NCBI RefSeq assembly: GCF_004359985.1
Contig: NZ_SMRO01000001.1
Coordinates: 1,054,001 to 1,118,000 of the forward strand
Source: Paraburkholderia flava
Lineage (GTDB): Bacteria > Pseudomonadota > Gammaproteobacteria > Burkholderiales > Burkholderiaceae
Direction of reading: 5' to 3'
DNA: 64,000 nt
Shown: positions 54,482-63,007 of the stretch, piece after piece
Position numbering within the stretch: position 1 is the first letter of the stretch
Layout of the letters: the number at the start of each line of letters is the position of its first letter
The notes under the pieces: model-generated
Database searches by the model: none
The model's input: only the letters and a program-made list of their open reading frames with translations
What the model was told of the DNA's origin: nothing
Made by a program: the position numbers and the translations under genes

Positions 54482-55492
54482 CTAGCGCCGCGCGAAGCCG
54501 AAGATCGCGCGCACCCGCTCGCCGCCCGCGAACGCAAGCGACAGCAGCAGCAGAAAACCCCACGTGCAGTCGCCGAAGAACTGCGACACGCCCAGCAGGT
54601 TGAACAGACTCGACAGAAACTGCAGCACGGTCGCGGCGAAGAACACGCAGACGATGCGTCCATAGCCGCCCGCCGGATTGACGCCGCCCATCACCGCAAT
54701 CAGGATCGCGATCAGCAGATACGAATTGCCGTAGTCCCATTTCGCGCTCGACGTATGCGACGTGCTGATCAGCCCCGCGAGCGATGCGAGCACGCCGCAC
54801 ATCGTGTACGTGAGGATCAGCATCCGCGCGCGCGGAATGCCGGCGTAGAACGCGGCTTTCGGATTCGTGCCCATCAGATAGAGACGCAGGCCGAACGGGC
54901 TGCGTTTGAGCAGCCAGCCGAGAACGAGAATCGCCGCGACGAAAATCACGAACGAGATCGGCACCTGAAACACCGTGCCGTTGCCGATGGCCGACAGCGG
55001 ATCGACATAATCGACGTGTACCGACGCACCGTTGCTCAGTACCACCGCGAAGCCGGTGAACAGCAGCTGCGTGCCGAGCGTGCAGAGAATCGGCGTGAGC
55101 CGCAGCCATGCGATCACGACGCCGTTCAGCAATCCGCCGATCAATCCCATCGCGACGACGAGCACGCAGAACAACGACGTGTACAGCACCGGCGAATCGT
55201 CGCCGCTGACGAAGTGCGGAACGATCAGCGCGGCGACCATCCCGGACAGGTTCGCGAGCCCGACACCGGACAGATCGATGCCGCCGTTGCCGGAGATCAT
55301 CGACAGCATGATGCCGAGCGCGAGCAGACCGAGTTCGGGTAGCTGCCCACCCATCGACTGCAGGTTGTCGATCCCGACGAACTGGCCGCTCGACAGCCAC
55401 GTCGCGACCAGCACGACAAGCGCGTTGACGATTAGCAGAAAATTCAGTTGCCGGTCGGCGAAGACCTTTCCGGCGGCGGGCGAGAACTTCAT
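54482..55492 (-). CDS. ABC transporter permease 1, deoxyribose/deoxynucleoside operon
   Basis: The protein has 336 residues and nine or ten membrane helices. GNGGIDLSGVGLANLSGMVAALI and VNPAGGYGRIVCVFFAATVLQF are the CUT2 permease landmarks. A distinct second permease in one operon suggests a heterodimeric channel, as in the AI-2/rhamnose type of importer. It is followed by a 149-bp gap before the binding-protein gene and preceded by the kinase gene. Confidence 0.87.
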   Translation of the reverse strand: MKFSPAAGKVFADRQLNFLLIVNALVVLVATWLSSGQFVGIDNLQSMGGQLPELGLLALGIMLSMISGNGGIDLSGVGLANLSGMVAALIVPHFVSGDDSPVLYTSLFCVLVVAMGLIGGLLNGVVIAWLRLTPILCTLGTQLLFTGFAVVLSNGASVHVDYVDPLSAIGNGTVFQVPISFVIFVAAILVLGWLLKRSPFGLRLYLMGTNPKAAFYAGIPRARMLILTYTMCGVLASLAGLISTSHTSSAKWDYGNSYLLIAILIAVMGGVNPAGGYGRIVCVFFAATVLQFLSSLFNLLGVSQFFGDCTWGFLLLLSLAFAGGERVRAIFGFARR

Positions 55493-55561
55493 GATGACGG
55501 CCAGCTCCTTCAGACTGCGTGTACAGCGTAACTGCTAGCGGGACGACAGCGCGTGGCCCAA

Positions 55562-56506
55562 CTAGCTCGCTTCTTTCAGCACCCGGTTGATCTCGTCGAG
55601 CGTCGGCATCGACGGCGCGGTGCCCGCGCGCGTCACTGAAATACCGGCAAGCGCACAGCCGAATCGCATCGCGTCGACCGGATCCACGCCGCGTGCAAGC
55701 GCCGCGGCAAAACCGCCGGTGAAGCCGTCGCCGGCTCCTGCGGTTTCAACCACACGACCGCATCGGAACGACGGGATCAACACCGACTGCTGCGCCGAAT
55801 GCAGCAGCGCACCCGCTTCGCCGAGCGTGACGATGACTGCACCGACGCCCTTCTTCAGCAATACGTCGGCAGCGCGGCGCGCATCGTCGGCGGATTCGAC
55901 CGGCAGGCCCGTCAGCGCCGCCGCTTCGGTTTCGTTCGGCGTCAGGTAGTCGCACAACGGATAGATGTCGTCGGGCAGCGGCATCGCGGGCGCCGGATTG
56001 AACACCGTCGTGACACCGTGACGTCGCGCGACTTCGAGTCCGCGACGCGCCGCTTCGAGCGGCTGCTCAAGTTGCGTGACGAACACGCTGGAACTCGCGA
56101 TGTCGGCTTCGATCGCATCGACGTCGCCCGCGTTCATCGTGCCCGCCGCGCCGGACGCGACGATGATCGCGTTCATGCCGGTGGTGTCGTCGACAAAAAT
56201 GTGCGCGGCGCCGGTCGACACGCCTTCCACCGTCGACGCGCGCGCCGTGATGCCTTCCGCGTCCCACGTTTTGCGCGCGATCTCGCCGAACGCGTCGTTG
56301 CCGAGGCGCGTGCAGAACACGACGTCGGCACCGGCTCGCGCCGCCGCGACCGCCTGGTTCGAGCCCTTGCCGCCCGGCCCCATCTTGAACGCCGACCCGG
56401 CGATCGTTTCGCCGATCAGCGGCATGCGCTCCGCGCGAAACGTCAGGTCCGTCACGTAGATGCCGAGAATGACGACGCGGCCCCGGCGTTCCAGCTGCGC
56501 GTTCAT
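55562..56506 (-). CDS. PfkB-family sugar kinase (ribokinase/deoxyribokinase-like)
   Basis: The protein has 314 residues. GPGGKGSNQAVAAARAGADV near residue 44 and ETAGAGDGFTGGFAAAL with the catalytic Asp near 260 are the two PfkB signatures. NPAPA and LTPNETEA lie between. It should phosphorylate ribose or, given deoC in the operon, 2-deoxyribose at O5. Its ATG overlaps the mutarotase stop by ATGA. Confidence 0.9.
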   Translation of the reverse strand: MNAQLERRGRVVILGIYVTDLTFRAERMPLIGETIAGSAFKMGPGGKGSNQAVAAARAGADVVFCTRLGNDAFGEIARKTWDAEGITARASTVEGVSTGAAHIFVDDTTGMNAIIVASGAAGTMNAGDVDAIEADIASSSVFVTQLEQPLEAARRGLEVARRHGVTTVFNPAPAMPLPDDIYPLCDYLTPNETEAAALTGLPVESADDARRAADVLLKKGVGAVIVTLGEAGALLHSAQQSVLIPSFRCGRVVETAGAGDGFTGGFAAALARGVDPVDAMRFGCALAGISVTRAGTAPSMPTLDEINRVLKEAS

Positions 56507-56976
56507 GACGCTTTCCCCGCTGGCGCATCGGGCGCGAGCAGCACGCCCTTCGAGAATACGAAGCAGCCGTAACCGCGCTCCTCGCCGGTCGCGATCACGC
56601 AGTACGCGTGTTTTGCACGCTCATAGAACGCGAAACGTTCGATCGATGCGAACGGTACGCTGCGTCCTTCGGCGGCATCGACTTCGGCTTGCGCTTCGCG
56701 CTGCACGGCCGGAATCGTGTTCGGCTCGCCGACGACTTCCATCCGCAGCGCCGGATGCTCGACGAATGTATCGAGCGGCATCACCGACAGCACCGCGCGA
56801 ATCGCGCGCGCCGCATCGACGCCGTCGAGTCGCAGCGGCTTGCCGAGCACCGTCGCGCGCGCGACGGAATCGGCGGGAAAATTCGCGTCGCAGATGACGA
56901 GTTCATCGCCGTGGCCCATCGCGCGCAGCGCGTGCAGCACATCGGCATTCAACAGCGGGTCCAGATTCTTCAGCAC
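56503..56976 (-). CDS. RbsD/FucU-family sugar mutarotase
   Basis: The protein has 157 residues. MLKNLDPLLNADVLHALRAMGHGDELVICDANFPA is the RbsD/FucU start, with the conserved His21 in MGHGDE and Asp. The C-terminal IATGEERGYGCFVFSKG matches the FucU side of the family. It interconverts sugar anomers to feed the kinase. It is coupled by ATGA overlap to the kinase gene downstream. Confidence 0.9.
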   Translation of the reverse strand: MLKNLDPLLNADVLHALRAMGHGDELVICDANFPADSVARATVLGKPLRLDGVDAARAIRAVLSVMPLDTFVEHPALRMEVVGEPNTIPAVQREAQAEVDAAEGRSVPFASIERFAFYERAKHAYCVIATGEERGYGCFVFSKGVLLAPDAPAGKAS

Positions 56977-57031
56977 GTTATCTCCTCCGTATGGTGTGCG
57001 TGCCTGTGGTCCTGCGGATCTCGCGGGACGC

Positions 57032-59434
57032 TCAGTCTCCGTACGGTATCCAGATATTTTTCACTTGCATAGCCTCGCGCAGCCACAGCGGGCCTTCACT
57101 CGATCGGTCGAACCAGTCGAACTGCTTGCCGTAATCGACGAACGTGCGTTTCAGGTTGCCGATCGATTCGCGTTCGACGAGCGCCGACTGCTCTTCGCTG
57201 CCGAAGCACCACAGCGCGTCGACGTCATCGTGTTTCGCGAGCGTCGCGAGCAGTGCGCCGCGATCGCCTGTGACGATGTTCAATGCGCCGGCTGGCACGT
57301 CGGAGGTTTCGGCGACCTGGTAGAAGTCGGTGGCCGTCAGCGGACACGTCGTGCTGGGCAGTACGACCACACGATTGCCGAGTGCAAGCGCCGGCGCGAC
57401 GAGCGACACGAACGACAGCAGCGGCGCCTCATCCGGACACGCGATGCCGATCACGCCGAGCGGTTCATGCATCGCGAGCGCGACGCCGCGCAGCGGCGGC
57501 GTATGCACCGCGCCGTCGAACTTGTCGGCCCACGCACCGTAAGTGAACAGACGCGCGATCGATGCATCGACTTCCGCGCGCGCCGCCGCTTCATCGACGC
57601 CGGTGCGCACGACCAGTTGCCGCGCGAATTCGGCCGCACGCACCGCGAGATTTTCGGCGAGGTAGTACAGCACCTGCGAGCGGTTGTGACCGGTCGCATC
57701 GGACCACTTCTGCGCGCCGCGCGCCGCGGCGACCGCGTTGCGGATGTCCTTGCGGTTGCCGTCGCCGACTTCGCCCGCGAGCGAGCCGTCGGCTGCGTAC
57801 ACGGGCAGCACGTAGCCGCTGTCCGGACGCACCTGCTTGCCGCCGATAAAGAGCTTCGCGGTGCGATCGACACCAGCGAACGGAGCAGCGTCGTCGGAGC
57901 CGAACGCCTCGACCGCTTCGCGCACGGCGACGCCGCGCACCGGCTTGCGCATCGCGAGATCGAGCCACGCGCGCGGCTGCAGATATTCGTAGAGCCCTTC
58001 GCGTCCGCCTTCGCGGCCGTAACCCGACTCGCGATAACCGCCGAAGCCGGCAGCCGCGTCGAACAGATTCGTCGCGTTGACCCACACCACGCCACATGCG
58101 AGGCGCGGCGCGACATCGAGCGCGCGGCCGATCGTCTCGCTCCACACGCTCGCCGCGAGACCGTAGCGCGTGTTGTTCGCGAGCGCGATTGCTTCGTCGG
58201 GTGTGCGGAAACTCATTGTGACGAGCACCGGGCCGAAGATCTCTTCCTGCGCGAGCGTCGACGCGGGCGCGACGCCGGTGACGAGCGTCGGCGGATAGAA
58301 GCAGCCGTTGTGCGGCAGACCGGTTTCCGATGCCTGCCAGACCGCGCAGCCTTCGCGTCGTCCGGTTTCGACGAGACCGCGAATCCGTTCGAGCTGCACC
58401 GGATCGACGATCGCACCGAGGTCGATGCTTTTATCCAGAGATGAACCGACGCGCAGCGTCTGCATCCGGCGCTTCAGTTTTTCGATGAAGCGCGCTTCGA
58501 CGCCTTCCTGCACCAGCAGCCGCGAACCTGCGCAGCACACTTGTCCCTGGTTGAACCAGATCGCGTCAACGACGCCTTCCACTGCGCCGTCGAGATCCGC
58601 ATCATCAAACACGATGAACGGCGACTTGCCGCCCAGTTCGAGCGTCAGCGATTTACCCGAGCCCGCGGTGCGCGAGCGGATCAAGCGCCCCACTTCGGTC
58701 GAACCGGTGAACGCGATCTTGTCGACATGCGGATGATCGACCAGCAGCGCGCCCGTGCGGCCGTCGCCGGTCACGACGTTCAGCACGCCCGCCGGCAGCC
58801 CCGCGCGCTGCGCGAGTTCGGCGAACAGCAATGCGGTGAGCGGCGTGTATTCGGCGGGCTTCAGCACCACGCAGTTGCCGGTGGCGATCGCGGGCGCGAT
58901 CTTCCACGCGAGCATCAGCAGCGGAAAATTCCACGGCACGATCTGGCCGATCACACCAAGCGGCGCCCAGCCTTCGAACTCGCTGTCCTGCAGTTGCGCC
59001 CAGCCTGCGTGATACAGAAAATGCCGCGCGACCAGCGGCACGTCGATGTCGCGCGTTTCGCGAATCGGCTTGCCGTTGTCGAGCGCTTCGAGTACCGCGA
59101 AGAGACGACTGTGCCGCTGCACCATCCGCGCAAGCGCATACAGATGACGTGCGCGTCCCGCGCCGCCGAGCGCCTGCCATGCAGGCTGCGCGGCGCGCGC
59201 GGCCGCAACCGCAGCATCGACGTCAGCGCTATCGCCCTGCGCGACATGCGCGAGCAGTTCGCCGCTGGCGGGCGCATGCGATTCGAAACGCTCGCCGGCC
59301 GCGGGTGCACGCCACGCGCCGCCGATGAAATGTCCGAACGTCCACTCGTGCTGCGCGAGCCACGCGCGCGCGGGTTGATCGTCCTCGGGCGCGGGACCGT
59401 AGTCCATCGAAGAAAAGTACTCGGCTACGCTCAT
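57032..59434 (-). CDS. ALDH16-type two-domain aldehyde dehydrogenase
   Basis: The protein has 800 residues from MSVAEYFSSMDYGP (ATG 59434); a TTG at 59455 would overlap deoC. The first ALDH domain (about 35-490) is complete: VPWNFPL, GSTEVG, LELGGKSP with Glu266, GQVCCAGSR with catalytic Cys300, and the EEIFGPV and GGYRESGYGREGG landmarks. A second, shorter ALDH-like domain (about 515-800) retains VYAADGSLAGEV, EPLGVIGI, PLTATDFYQV and GALNIVTGD but no Glu/Cys catalytic pair. That is the layout of ALDH16. In this operon it probably oxidises the acetaldehyde (or glyceraldehyde-type aldehyde) released by DeoC. Confidence 0.9.
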   Translation of the reverse strand: MSVAEYFSSMDYGPAPEDDQPARAWLAQHEWTFGHFIGGAWRAPAAGERFESHAPASGELLAHVAQGDSADVDAAVAAARAAQPAWQALGGAGRARHLYALARMVQRHSRLFAVLEALDNGKPIRETRDIDVPLVARHFLYHAGWAQLQDSEFEGWAPLGVIGQIVPWNFPLLMLAWKIAPAIATGNCVVLKPAEYTPLTALLFAELAQRAGLPAGVLNVVTGDGRTGALLVDHPHVDKIAFTGSTEVGRLIRSRTAGSGKSLTLELGGKSPFIVFDDADLDGAVEGVVDAIWFNQGQVCCAGSRLLVQEGVEARFIEKLKRRMQTLRVGSSLDKSIDLGAIVDPVQLERIRGLVETGRREGCAVWQASETGLPHNGCFYPPTLVTGVAPASTLAQEEIFGPVLVTMSFRTPDEAIALANNTRYGLAASVWSETIGRALDVAPRLACGVVWVNATNLFDAAAGFGGYRESGYGREGGREGLYEYLQPRAWLDLAMRKPVRGVAVREAVEAFGSDDAAPFAGVDRTAKLFIGGKQVRPDSGYVLPVYAADGSLAGEVGDGNRKDIRNAVAAARGAQKWSDATGHNRSQVLYYLAENLAVRAAEFARQLVVRTGVDEAAARAEVDASIARLFTYGAWADKFDGAVHTPPLRGVALAMHEPLGVIGIACPDEAPLLSFVSLVAPALALGNRVVVLPSTTCPLTATDFYQVAETSDVPAGALNIVTGDRGALLATLAKHDDVDALWCFGSEEQSALVERESIGNLKRTFVDYGKQFDWFDRSSEGPLWLREAMQVKNIWIPYGD

Positions 59435-59447
59435 GGGATCGGTGTGG

Positions 59448-60458
59448 TCAGGCAACAGGGTGACGGTTGAAGGCGGAATAGCGGCCGCTCGCGTAATGCT
59501 CGAGCTGGCGTTCGATGTCGGCGAGCAGGCTCGACGCGCCGATCCGGAACAGCGCCGGTTCGAGCCATTCGCGGCCGAGTTCTTCCTTCATCAGGATCTG
59601 GTAGTTCAGTACGGTCTTCGCGTTCGACACGCCGCCCGCCGGCTTGAAGCCGATCAGTACGCCGGTGCGTTCGTGATATTCGCGGATCATCCGCACCATC
59701 ACGAGCGATACGTCGAGCGTCGCGTTCACGCCTTCCTTGCCGGTCGACGTCTTGATGAAATCGGCGCCGGCCATCATGCAGACCATCGACGCGCGCGCGA
59801 CATTCGACAGCGTGCGGATATCGCCGGTGGCGAGAATCGCTTTCAGATGCGCGTCGCCGCATGCGGCGCGGAACTCGCGCACTTCGTCGTAGAGCGCCTG
59901 CCAGTTGCCGGTGAGCACGTGTTCGCGCGTGACGACGATGTCGATCTCGGCTGCGCCGTCGGCTACCGACGCCTCGATTTCCTTCAGCTTCAGCGGATGC
60001 GGGATCAGCCCGGCCGGAAAACCGGTCGACACGGCGGCCACGGGAATGCCGCTGCCCGCGAGCGCATCGACGGCCGCGCCGACGAAGCGGTGATAAACGC
60101 ACACCGCGCCTGTCGTGATTGCATGCGGCGCGATGCCGAGCGCGTCGAGCAGATCGGCGCGCACGGGCTGGCGCGCTTTCGCGCACAGGCGACGCACGCG
60201 GCCTTCGGTGTCGTCGCCGCTCAGCGTGGTGAGATCGATGCAGGTGATCGCCTTCAGCAGCCACGCTGCCTGGGCGTCCTTCTTGACGGTGCGCCGCGTG
60301 CCGAGCGTCGCGGTACGGCGCTCGACGGCGGACTGGTTGACGCGCAGACCGTCGAGCCAGCCGGCGTCGAACGGCATGCCGGGATTGCGCAGCGGATGCA
60401 GGGCGGAACCGCGATGCAGCGCGACAACCGACGAGGACAGCGAGGGAGCTTCAAACAT
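59448..60458 (-). CDS. deoC: deoxyribose-phosphate aldolase
   Basis: The protein has 336 residues, the longer eukaryote-like DERA form; E. coli DeoC has about 260. LLKAITCIDLTTLSGDDTEGRVRRLC opens the barrel. DIVVTREHVLTGNW, Schiff-base Lys236 in FIKTSTGKEG and Lys in IGFKPAGGVS complete the active site. It splits 2-deoxyribose-5-phosphate into glyceraldehyde-3-phosphate and acetaldehyde. It is the first gene of the leftward operon; the N-terminal 30 residues (MFEAPSLSSSVVALHRG) are poorly conserved, and MPFDAGW at 60377 is an alternative start. Confidence 0.92.
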   Translation of the reverse strand: MFEAPSLSSSVVALHRGSALHPLRNPGMPFDAGWLDGLRVNQSAVERRTATLGTRRTVKKDAQAAWLLKAITCIDLTTLSGDDTEGRVRRLCAKARQPVRADLLDALGIAPHAITTGAVCVYHRFVGAAVDALAGSGIPVAAVSTGFPAGLIPHPLKLKEIEASVADGAAEIDIVVTREHVLTGNWQALYDEVREFRAACGDAHLKAILATGDIRTLSNVARASMVCMMAGADFIKTSTGKEGVNATLDVSLVMVRMIREYHERTGVLIGFKPAGGVSNAKTVLNYQILMKEELGREWLEPALFRIGASSLLADIERQLEHYASGRYSAFNRHPVA

Positions 60459-60871
60459 GAGACATCCGTGTTTTTCGTGCGGCGCACATCAAACGATGAT
60501 GGGTTATTGCCATGTATGCTACATCGATTGATAGGATCGTCACAAGCTCCGTTACGATCATTTCCATGGGGATGGGCATGGTCGTTTTCCCTGGGGGTGT
60601 TCTTACAGCGCCCTGTGGAATCCGCACAGCGCCACCGCAGCCAGCCGATCGCCGCCAGCAGCACGAGCGCCGCCCCGCCCAGCACCGGCTCGCGCCACGC
60701 CAGCCCGACGACGAAGCCGAATACGCGAGGGCCAGCGAACAACGCGAAACCGGCGATCGCACTGCTTGCGGTGTCCAGTGTTGCGGTGACGCGTTGTGAT
60801 GCCGGCTGTGACGTTATCTGTGATGTCGGTTGTGACGTCACAACGGGCCGGCTGGGGGCGGGCACGGGCAT
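60254..60871 (-). CDS. possible small membrane protein overlapping deoC
   Basis: An ORF of 205 codons starts MPVPAPSRPVVTSQ at 60871, six bases after AAAGGAG, a strong ribosome site, and 31 bp after the SnoaL-like gene. Residues about 28-80 look like real membrane protein (AGFALFAGPRVFGFVVGLAW, VLGGAALVLLAAIGWLRW). The rest is irregular, and the last about 68 codons overlap the 5' end of deoC on the same strand in another frame. The true protein may end earlier or be frameshifted, so the C-terminal boundary is unsafe. Confidence 0.4.
   Translation of the reverse strand: MPVPAPSRPVVTSQPTSQITSQPASQRVTATLDTASSAIAGFALFAGPRVFGFVVGLAWREPVLGGAALVLLAAIGWLRWRCADSTGRCKNTPRENDHAHPHGNDRNGACDDPINRCSIHGNNPSSFDVRRTKNTDVSCLKLPRCPRRLSRCIAVPPCIRCAIPACRSTPAGSTVCASTSPPSSAVPRRSARGAPSRRTPRQRGC
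60488..60532 (-). promoter_or_regulatory. candidate operator upstream of deoC
   Basis: ATCAAACGAT (60488-60497) and ATCGATTGAT (60523-60532, reverse ATCAATCGAT) are inverted copies with one mismatch, starting 30 bp upstream of deoC. Between them lies the small palindrome ATGTA-TGC-TACAT (60512-60524). The site would suit a DeoR-type repressor. It does not match the palindrome in front of deoR (35500-35521), which weakens the link. Confidence 0.4.
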
Positions 60872-60902
60872 GGCGTTCTCCTTTATCGAATGCAGGCGTG
60901 TG

Positions 60903-61283
60903 TCACGACGACGACGGTGCTTCGTCGAGAAAACCGACGACGGTTTGCAGGCGGCCGTGCGCGTCGACGGTGCCGAAGTCCGAGCCCTTGACGAACGGCT
61001 CGCCCGACGGCGTCGCCAGCGTCCACGAGAAACGCAGCCGGTTTGCGTAGCCGTCGACGTCGGTGGTGCGCTCGAACGTGTGGCCGGGAAAGCGCTCGTG
61101 GACCGCGCGGATCATCGCGTCGATGCCGTCGTGGCCATCGCCTGCGAGCATCGGGTCGACATACGACGCGTCGGGCGCCCACGTCTTCGCGATCAACTCA
61201 CGGCGGCGGGTGTTATCGGTTTCGTTCCATGCGTCGAAGTAGCGGTCGATCAGGTCGGTGTGCGTGTTCATGGTCATAGTCAT
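60903..61283 (-). CDS. SnoaL-like / NTF2-fold protein
   Basis: The protein has 126 residues from the ATG behind GGAGCCCGCC; two more in-frame ATGs follow at 61277 and 61271. DLIDRYFDAWNETDNTRRRELIAKTWAPDASYVDPM and GHDGIDAMIRAVHERFPGHTFE are typical of the SnoaL-like cone fold. It has no catalytic assignment. It is divergent from an MmyB-type regulator across 141 bp, a common pairing with XRE regulators. Confidence 0.82.
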   Translation of the reverse strand: MTMTMNTHTDLIDRYFDAWNETDNTRRRELIAKTWAPDASYVDPMLAGDGHDGIDAMIRAVHERFPGHTFERTTDVDGYANRLRFSWTLATPSGEPFVKGSDFGTVDAHGRLQTVVGFLDEAPSSS

Positions 61284-61424
61284 GGCGGGCTCCTTGGTTC
61301 AGGGTGGTAAGTGGGGCGGCGAGGTTTTCGCTGCGCCCGGACTGAAGATTCGGCGACGCGCGGCCGCCAGTCGATTACGTGAGAGGTAATGGAATCGCAG
61401 CGCCCTTTGGCTATCATCGGGACC

Positions 61425-62264
61425 ATGAACACACTCTCCTTTTCGTCTTCCTCCTCCGTCGGCTCCGTGAGTCGCACCGTCGGCGATCTGCTGCGTGAAT
61501 GGCGGCAGCGTCGCCGGATGAGTCAGTTGCTGCTCGCGGCCGAAGCGGACATCTCGACGCGGCATCTGAGCTTCGTCGAATCGGGACGCTCGCTGCCGAG
61601 CCGCGAGATGGTGATGCATCTCGCCGAGCGGCTCGACGTGCCGCTGCGCGCACGCAATACGCTGCTCGTCGCGGCGGGTTACGCGCCGCTGTTTCGCGAA
61701 CGTCCGTTGAACGATCCGCAGCTCGCGATCGCACGTGAAGCGGTCGAGCAGGTGTTGAAGGGACACGAGCCGTATCCCGCGCTTGCGGTGGACCGGCACT
61801 GGAACATCGTGTCGACCAACGGCGCGCTTGGGCTGCTGATCGCGAGCGCGAGTCCCGCGCTGCTCGAAGCGCCGGTGAATGCGCTGCGACTGTCGCTGCA
61901 TCCGCAGGGCATCGCGCCGGCGATCGTTAACTGGCATGCGTGGCGCGCGCATCTGCTCGCGCGGCTGCAGCGGCAGATCGACGTCAGCGGCGACGCGACA
62001 CTCGTCGCGCTACGCGACGAACTGGCCGCGTACCCCGCGCCGCCCGACGCGGAACCGTTCGATCCCGCCGATGCATCGGGCGTCGAACAGATCGTCGTGC
62101 CGCTGCGGATCCGCACCGCGCTCGGCACGCTGTCGTTCTTCAGCACGACGACCGTGTTCGGTACGCCGGTCGACGTGACGCTGTCGGAACTTGCGATCGA
62201 AGCGTTCTTTCCCGCCGATGCGCAAACGGCTCAGGCGTTGCAGGCGGTCGGCGCGAATCGCTGA
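61425..62264 (+). CDS. XRE-family regulator with MmyB-type ligand domain
   Basis: The protein has 279 residues from MNTLSFSSSS; an upstream ATG at 61389 is possible. An XRE helix-turn-helix (about 18-75: VGDLLREWRQRRRMSQLLLAAEADISTRHLSFVESGRSLPS in parts) is followed by a MmyB-like PAS-type domain (about 95-275: YPALAVDRHWNIVSTNGALGLL, then LGTLSFFSTTTVFGTPVDVTLSELAIEAFFPAD). Such proteins are thought to sense fatty-acid-like ligands. The divergent SnoaL-like gene is the probable target. Confidence 0.88.
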   Translation: MNTLSFSSSSSVGSVSRTVGDLLREWRQRRRMSQLLLAAEADISTRHLSFVESGRSLPSREMVMHLAERLDVPLRARNTLLVAAGYAPLFRERPLNDPQLAIAREAVEQVLKGHEPYPALAVDRHWNIVSTNGALGLLIASASPALLEAPVNALRLSLHPQGIAPAIVNWHAWRAHLLARLQRQIDVSGDATLVALRDELAAYPAPPDAEPFDPADASGVEQIVVPLRIRTALGTLSFFSTTTVFGTPVDVTLSELAIEAFFPADAQTAQALQAVGANR

Positions 62265-62360
62265 GCGGTTGCAGTGTTCACGGCGGTTGGCAACGTGTGA
62301 ACGCGTGCGCCCGGATCGCCGCGCTACCATGCAAGCAACCGACCTGCGAGGAGCGCCCCC

Positions 62361-62909
62361 GTGGCAAAAAGCGACATCATCGTCCGGCAACTCGGCATCG
62401 CCGATCTCGACGCTTACTTCCAGTTGCGGCTGCGCGGTCTCGCCGAGCATCCCGAGGCATTCGGCAGGAGCCATGCGGAAACGGTCGCGAGCGGGCCGGA
62501 GCAATATCGTGCGACGCTCGAAGGCACGATGGCGGATGAAGGCCGGTTCATTCTCGGAGCGGCGCTGACCGGGAGCGACGGCACGCCGAGCGAAGGCCCA
62601 CTCGTCGGCACGCTCGCGCTGATCCGCTCGCAGAGCGAACGGGAGCGGCACAAGGCATCGGCGGTCGGGATGTATGTCGCGTCGGAAGCGGCGGGGCGCG
62701 GCGTCGGACGCGCGCTGGTCGAAGCGTTGCTCGAGCGCGCCAGGCGCATCGACGGGCTGCGGCAGGTGCAACTGGTGGTCACGAGCACGAACGTCGCGGC
62801 GCGCGGGCTGTACGAATCGCTGGGTTTTGTCGCGTATGGGCGCGAACGCGAAGGGCTGCGGGTCGGCGATACGTTCTACGACGCGGATCTGATGGCGTAC
62901 TTTCTGTAG
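62361..62909 (+). CDS. GNAT-family N-acetyltransferase
   Basis: The protein has 182 residues from a GTG behind GAGGAGCGCCCCC. IIVRQLGIADLDAYFQLR starts the fold. GMYVASEAAGRGVGRALVEALLERA carries the acetyl-CoA pyrophosphate loop (GRGVGRAL). NVAARGLYESLGFVAYGRE is the typical final strand region. It acetylates an amine of unknown identity and stands alone in the cytoplasm. Confidence 0.88.
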   Translation: MAKSDIIVRQLGIADLDAYFQLRLRGLAEHPEAFGRSHAETVASGPEQYRATLEGTMADEGRFILGAALTGSDGTPSEGPLVGTLALIRSQSERERHKASAVGMYVASEAAGRGVGRALVEALLERARRIDGLRQVQLVVTSTNVAARGLYESLGFVAYGREREGLRVGDTFYDADLMAYFL

Positions 62910-63007
62910 TCCGGCTGCCGCTCGGCGAATTAGATAGCAAGACTTGGGGCGTCGTGGCGTGCAGGGTTCCGTACACTGGGATCGTCAATGTACGGAGCCC
63001 ACCCGCG

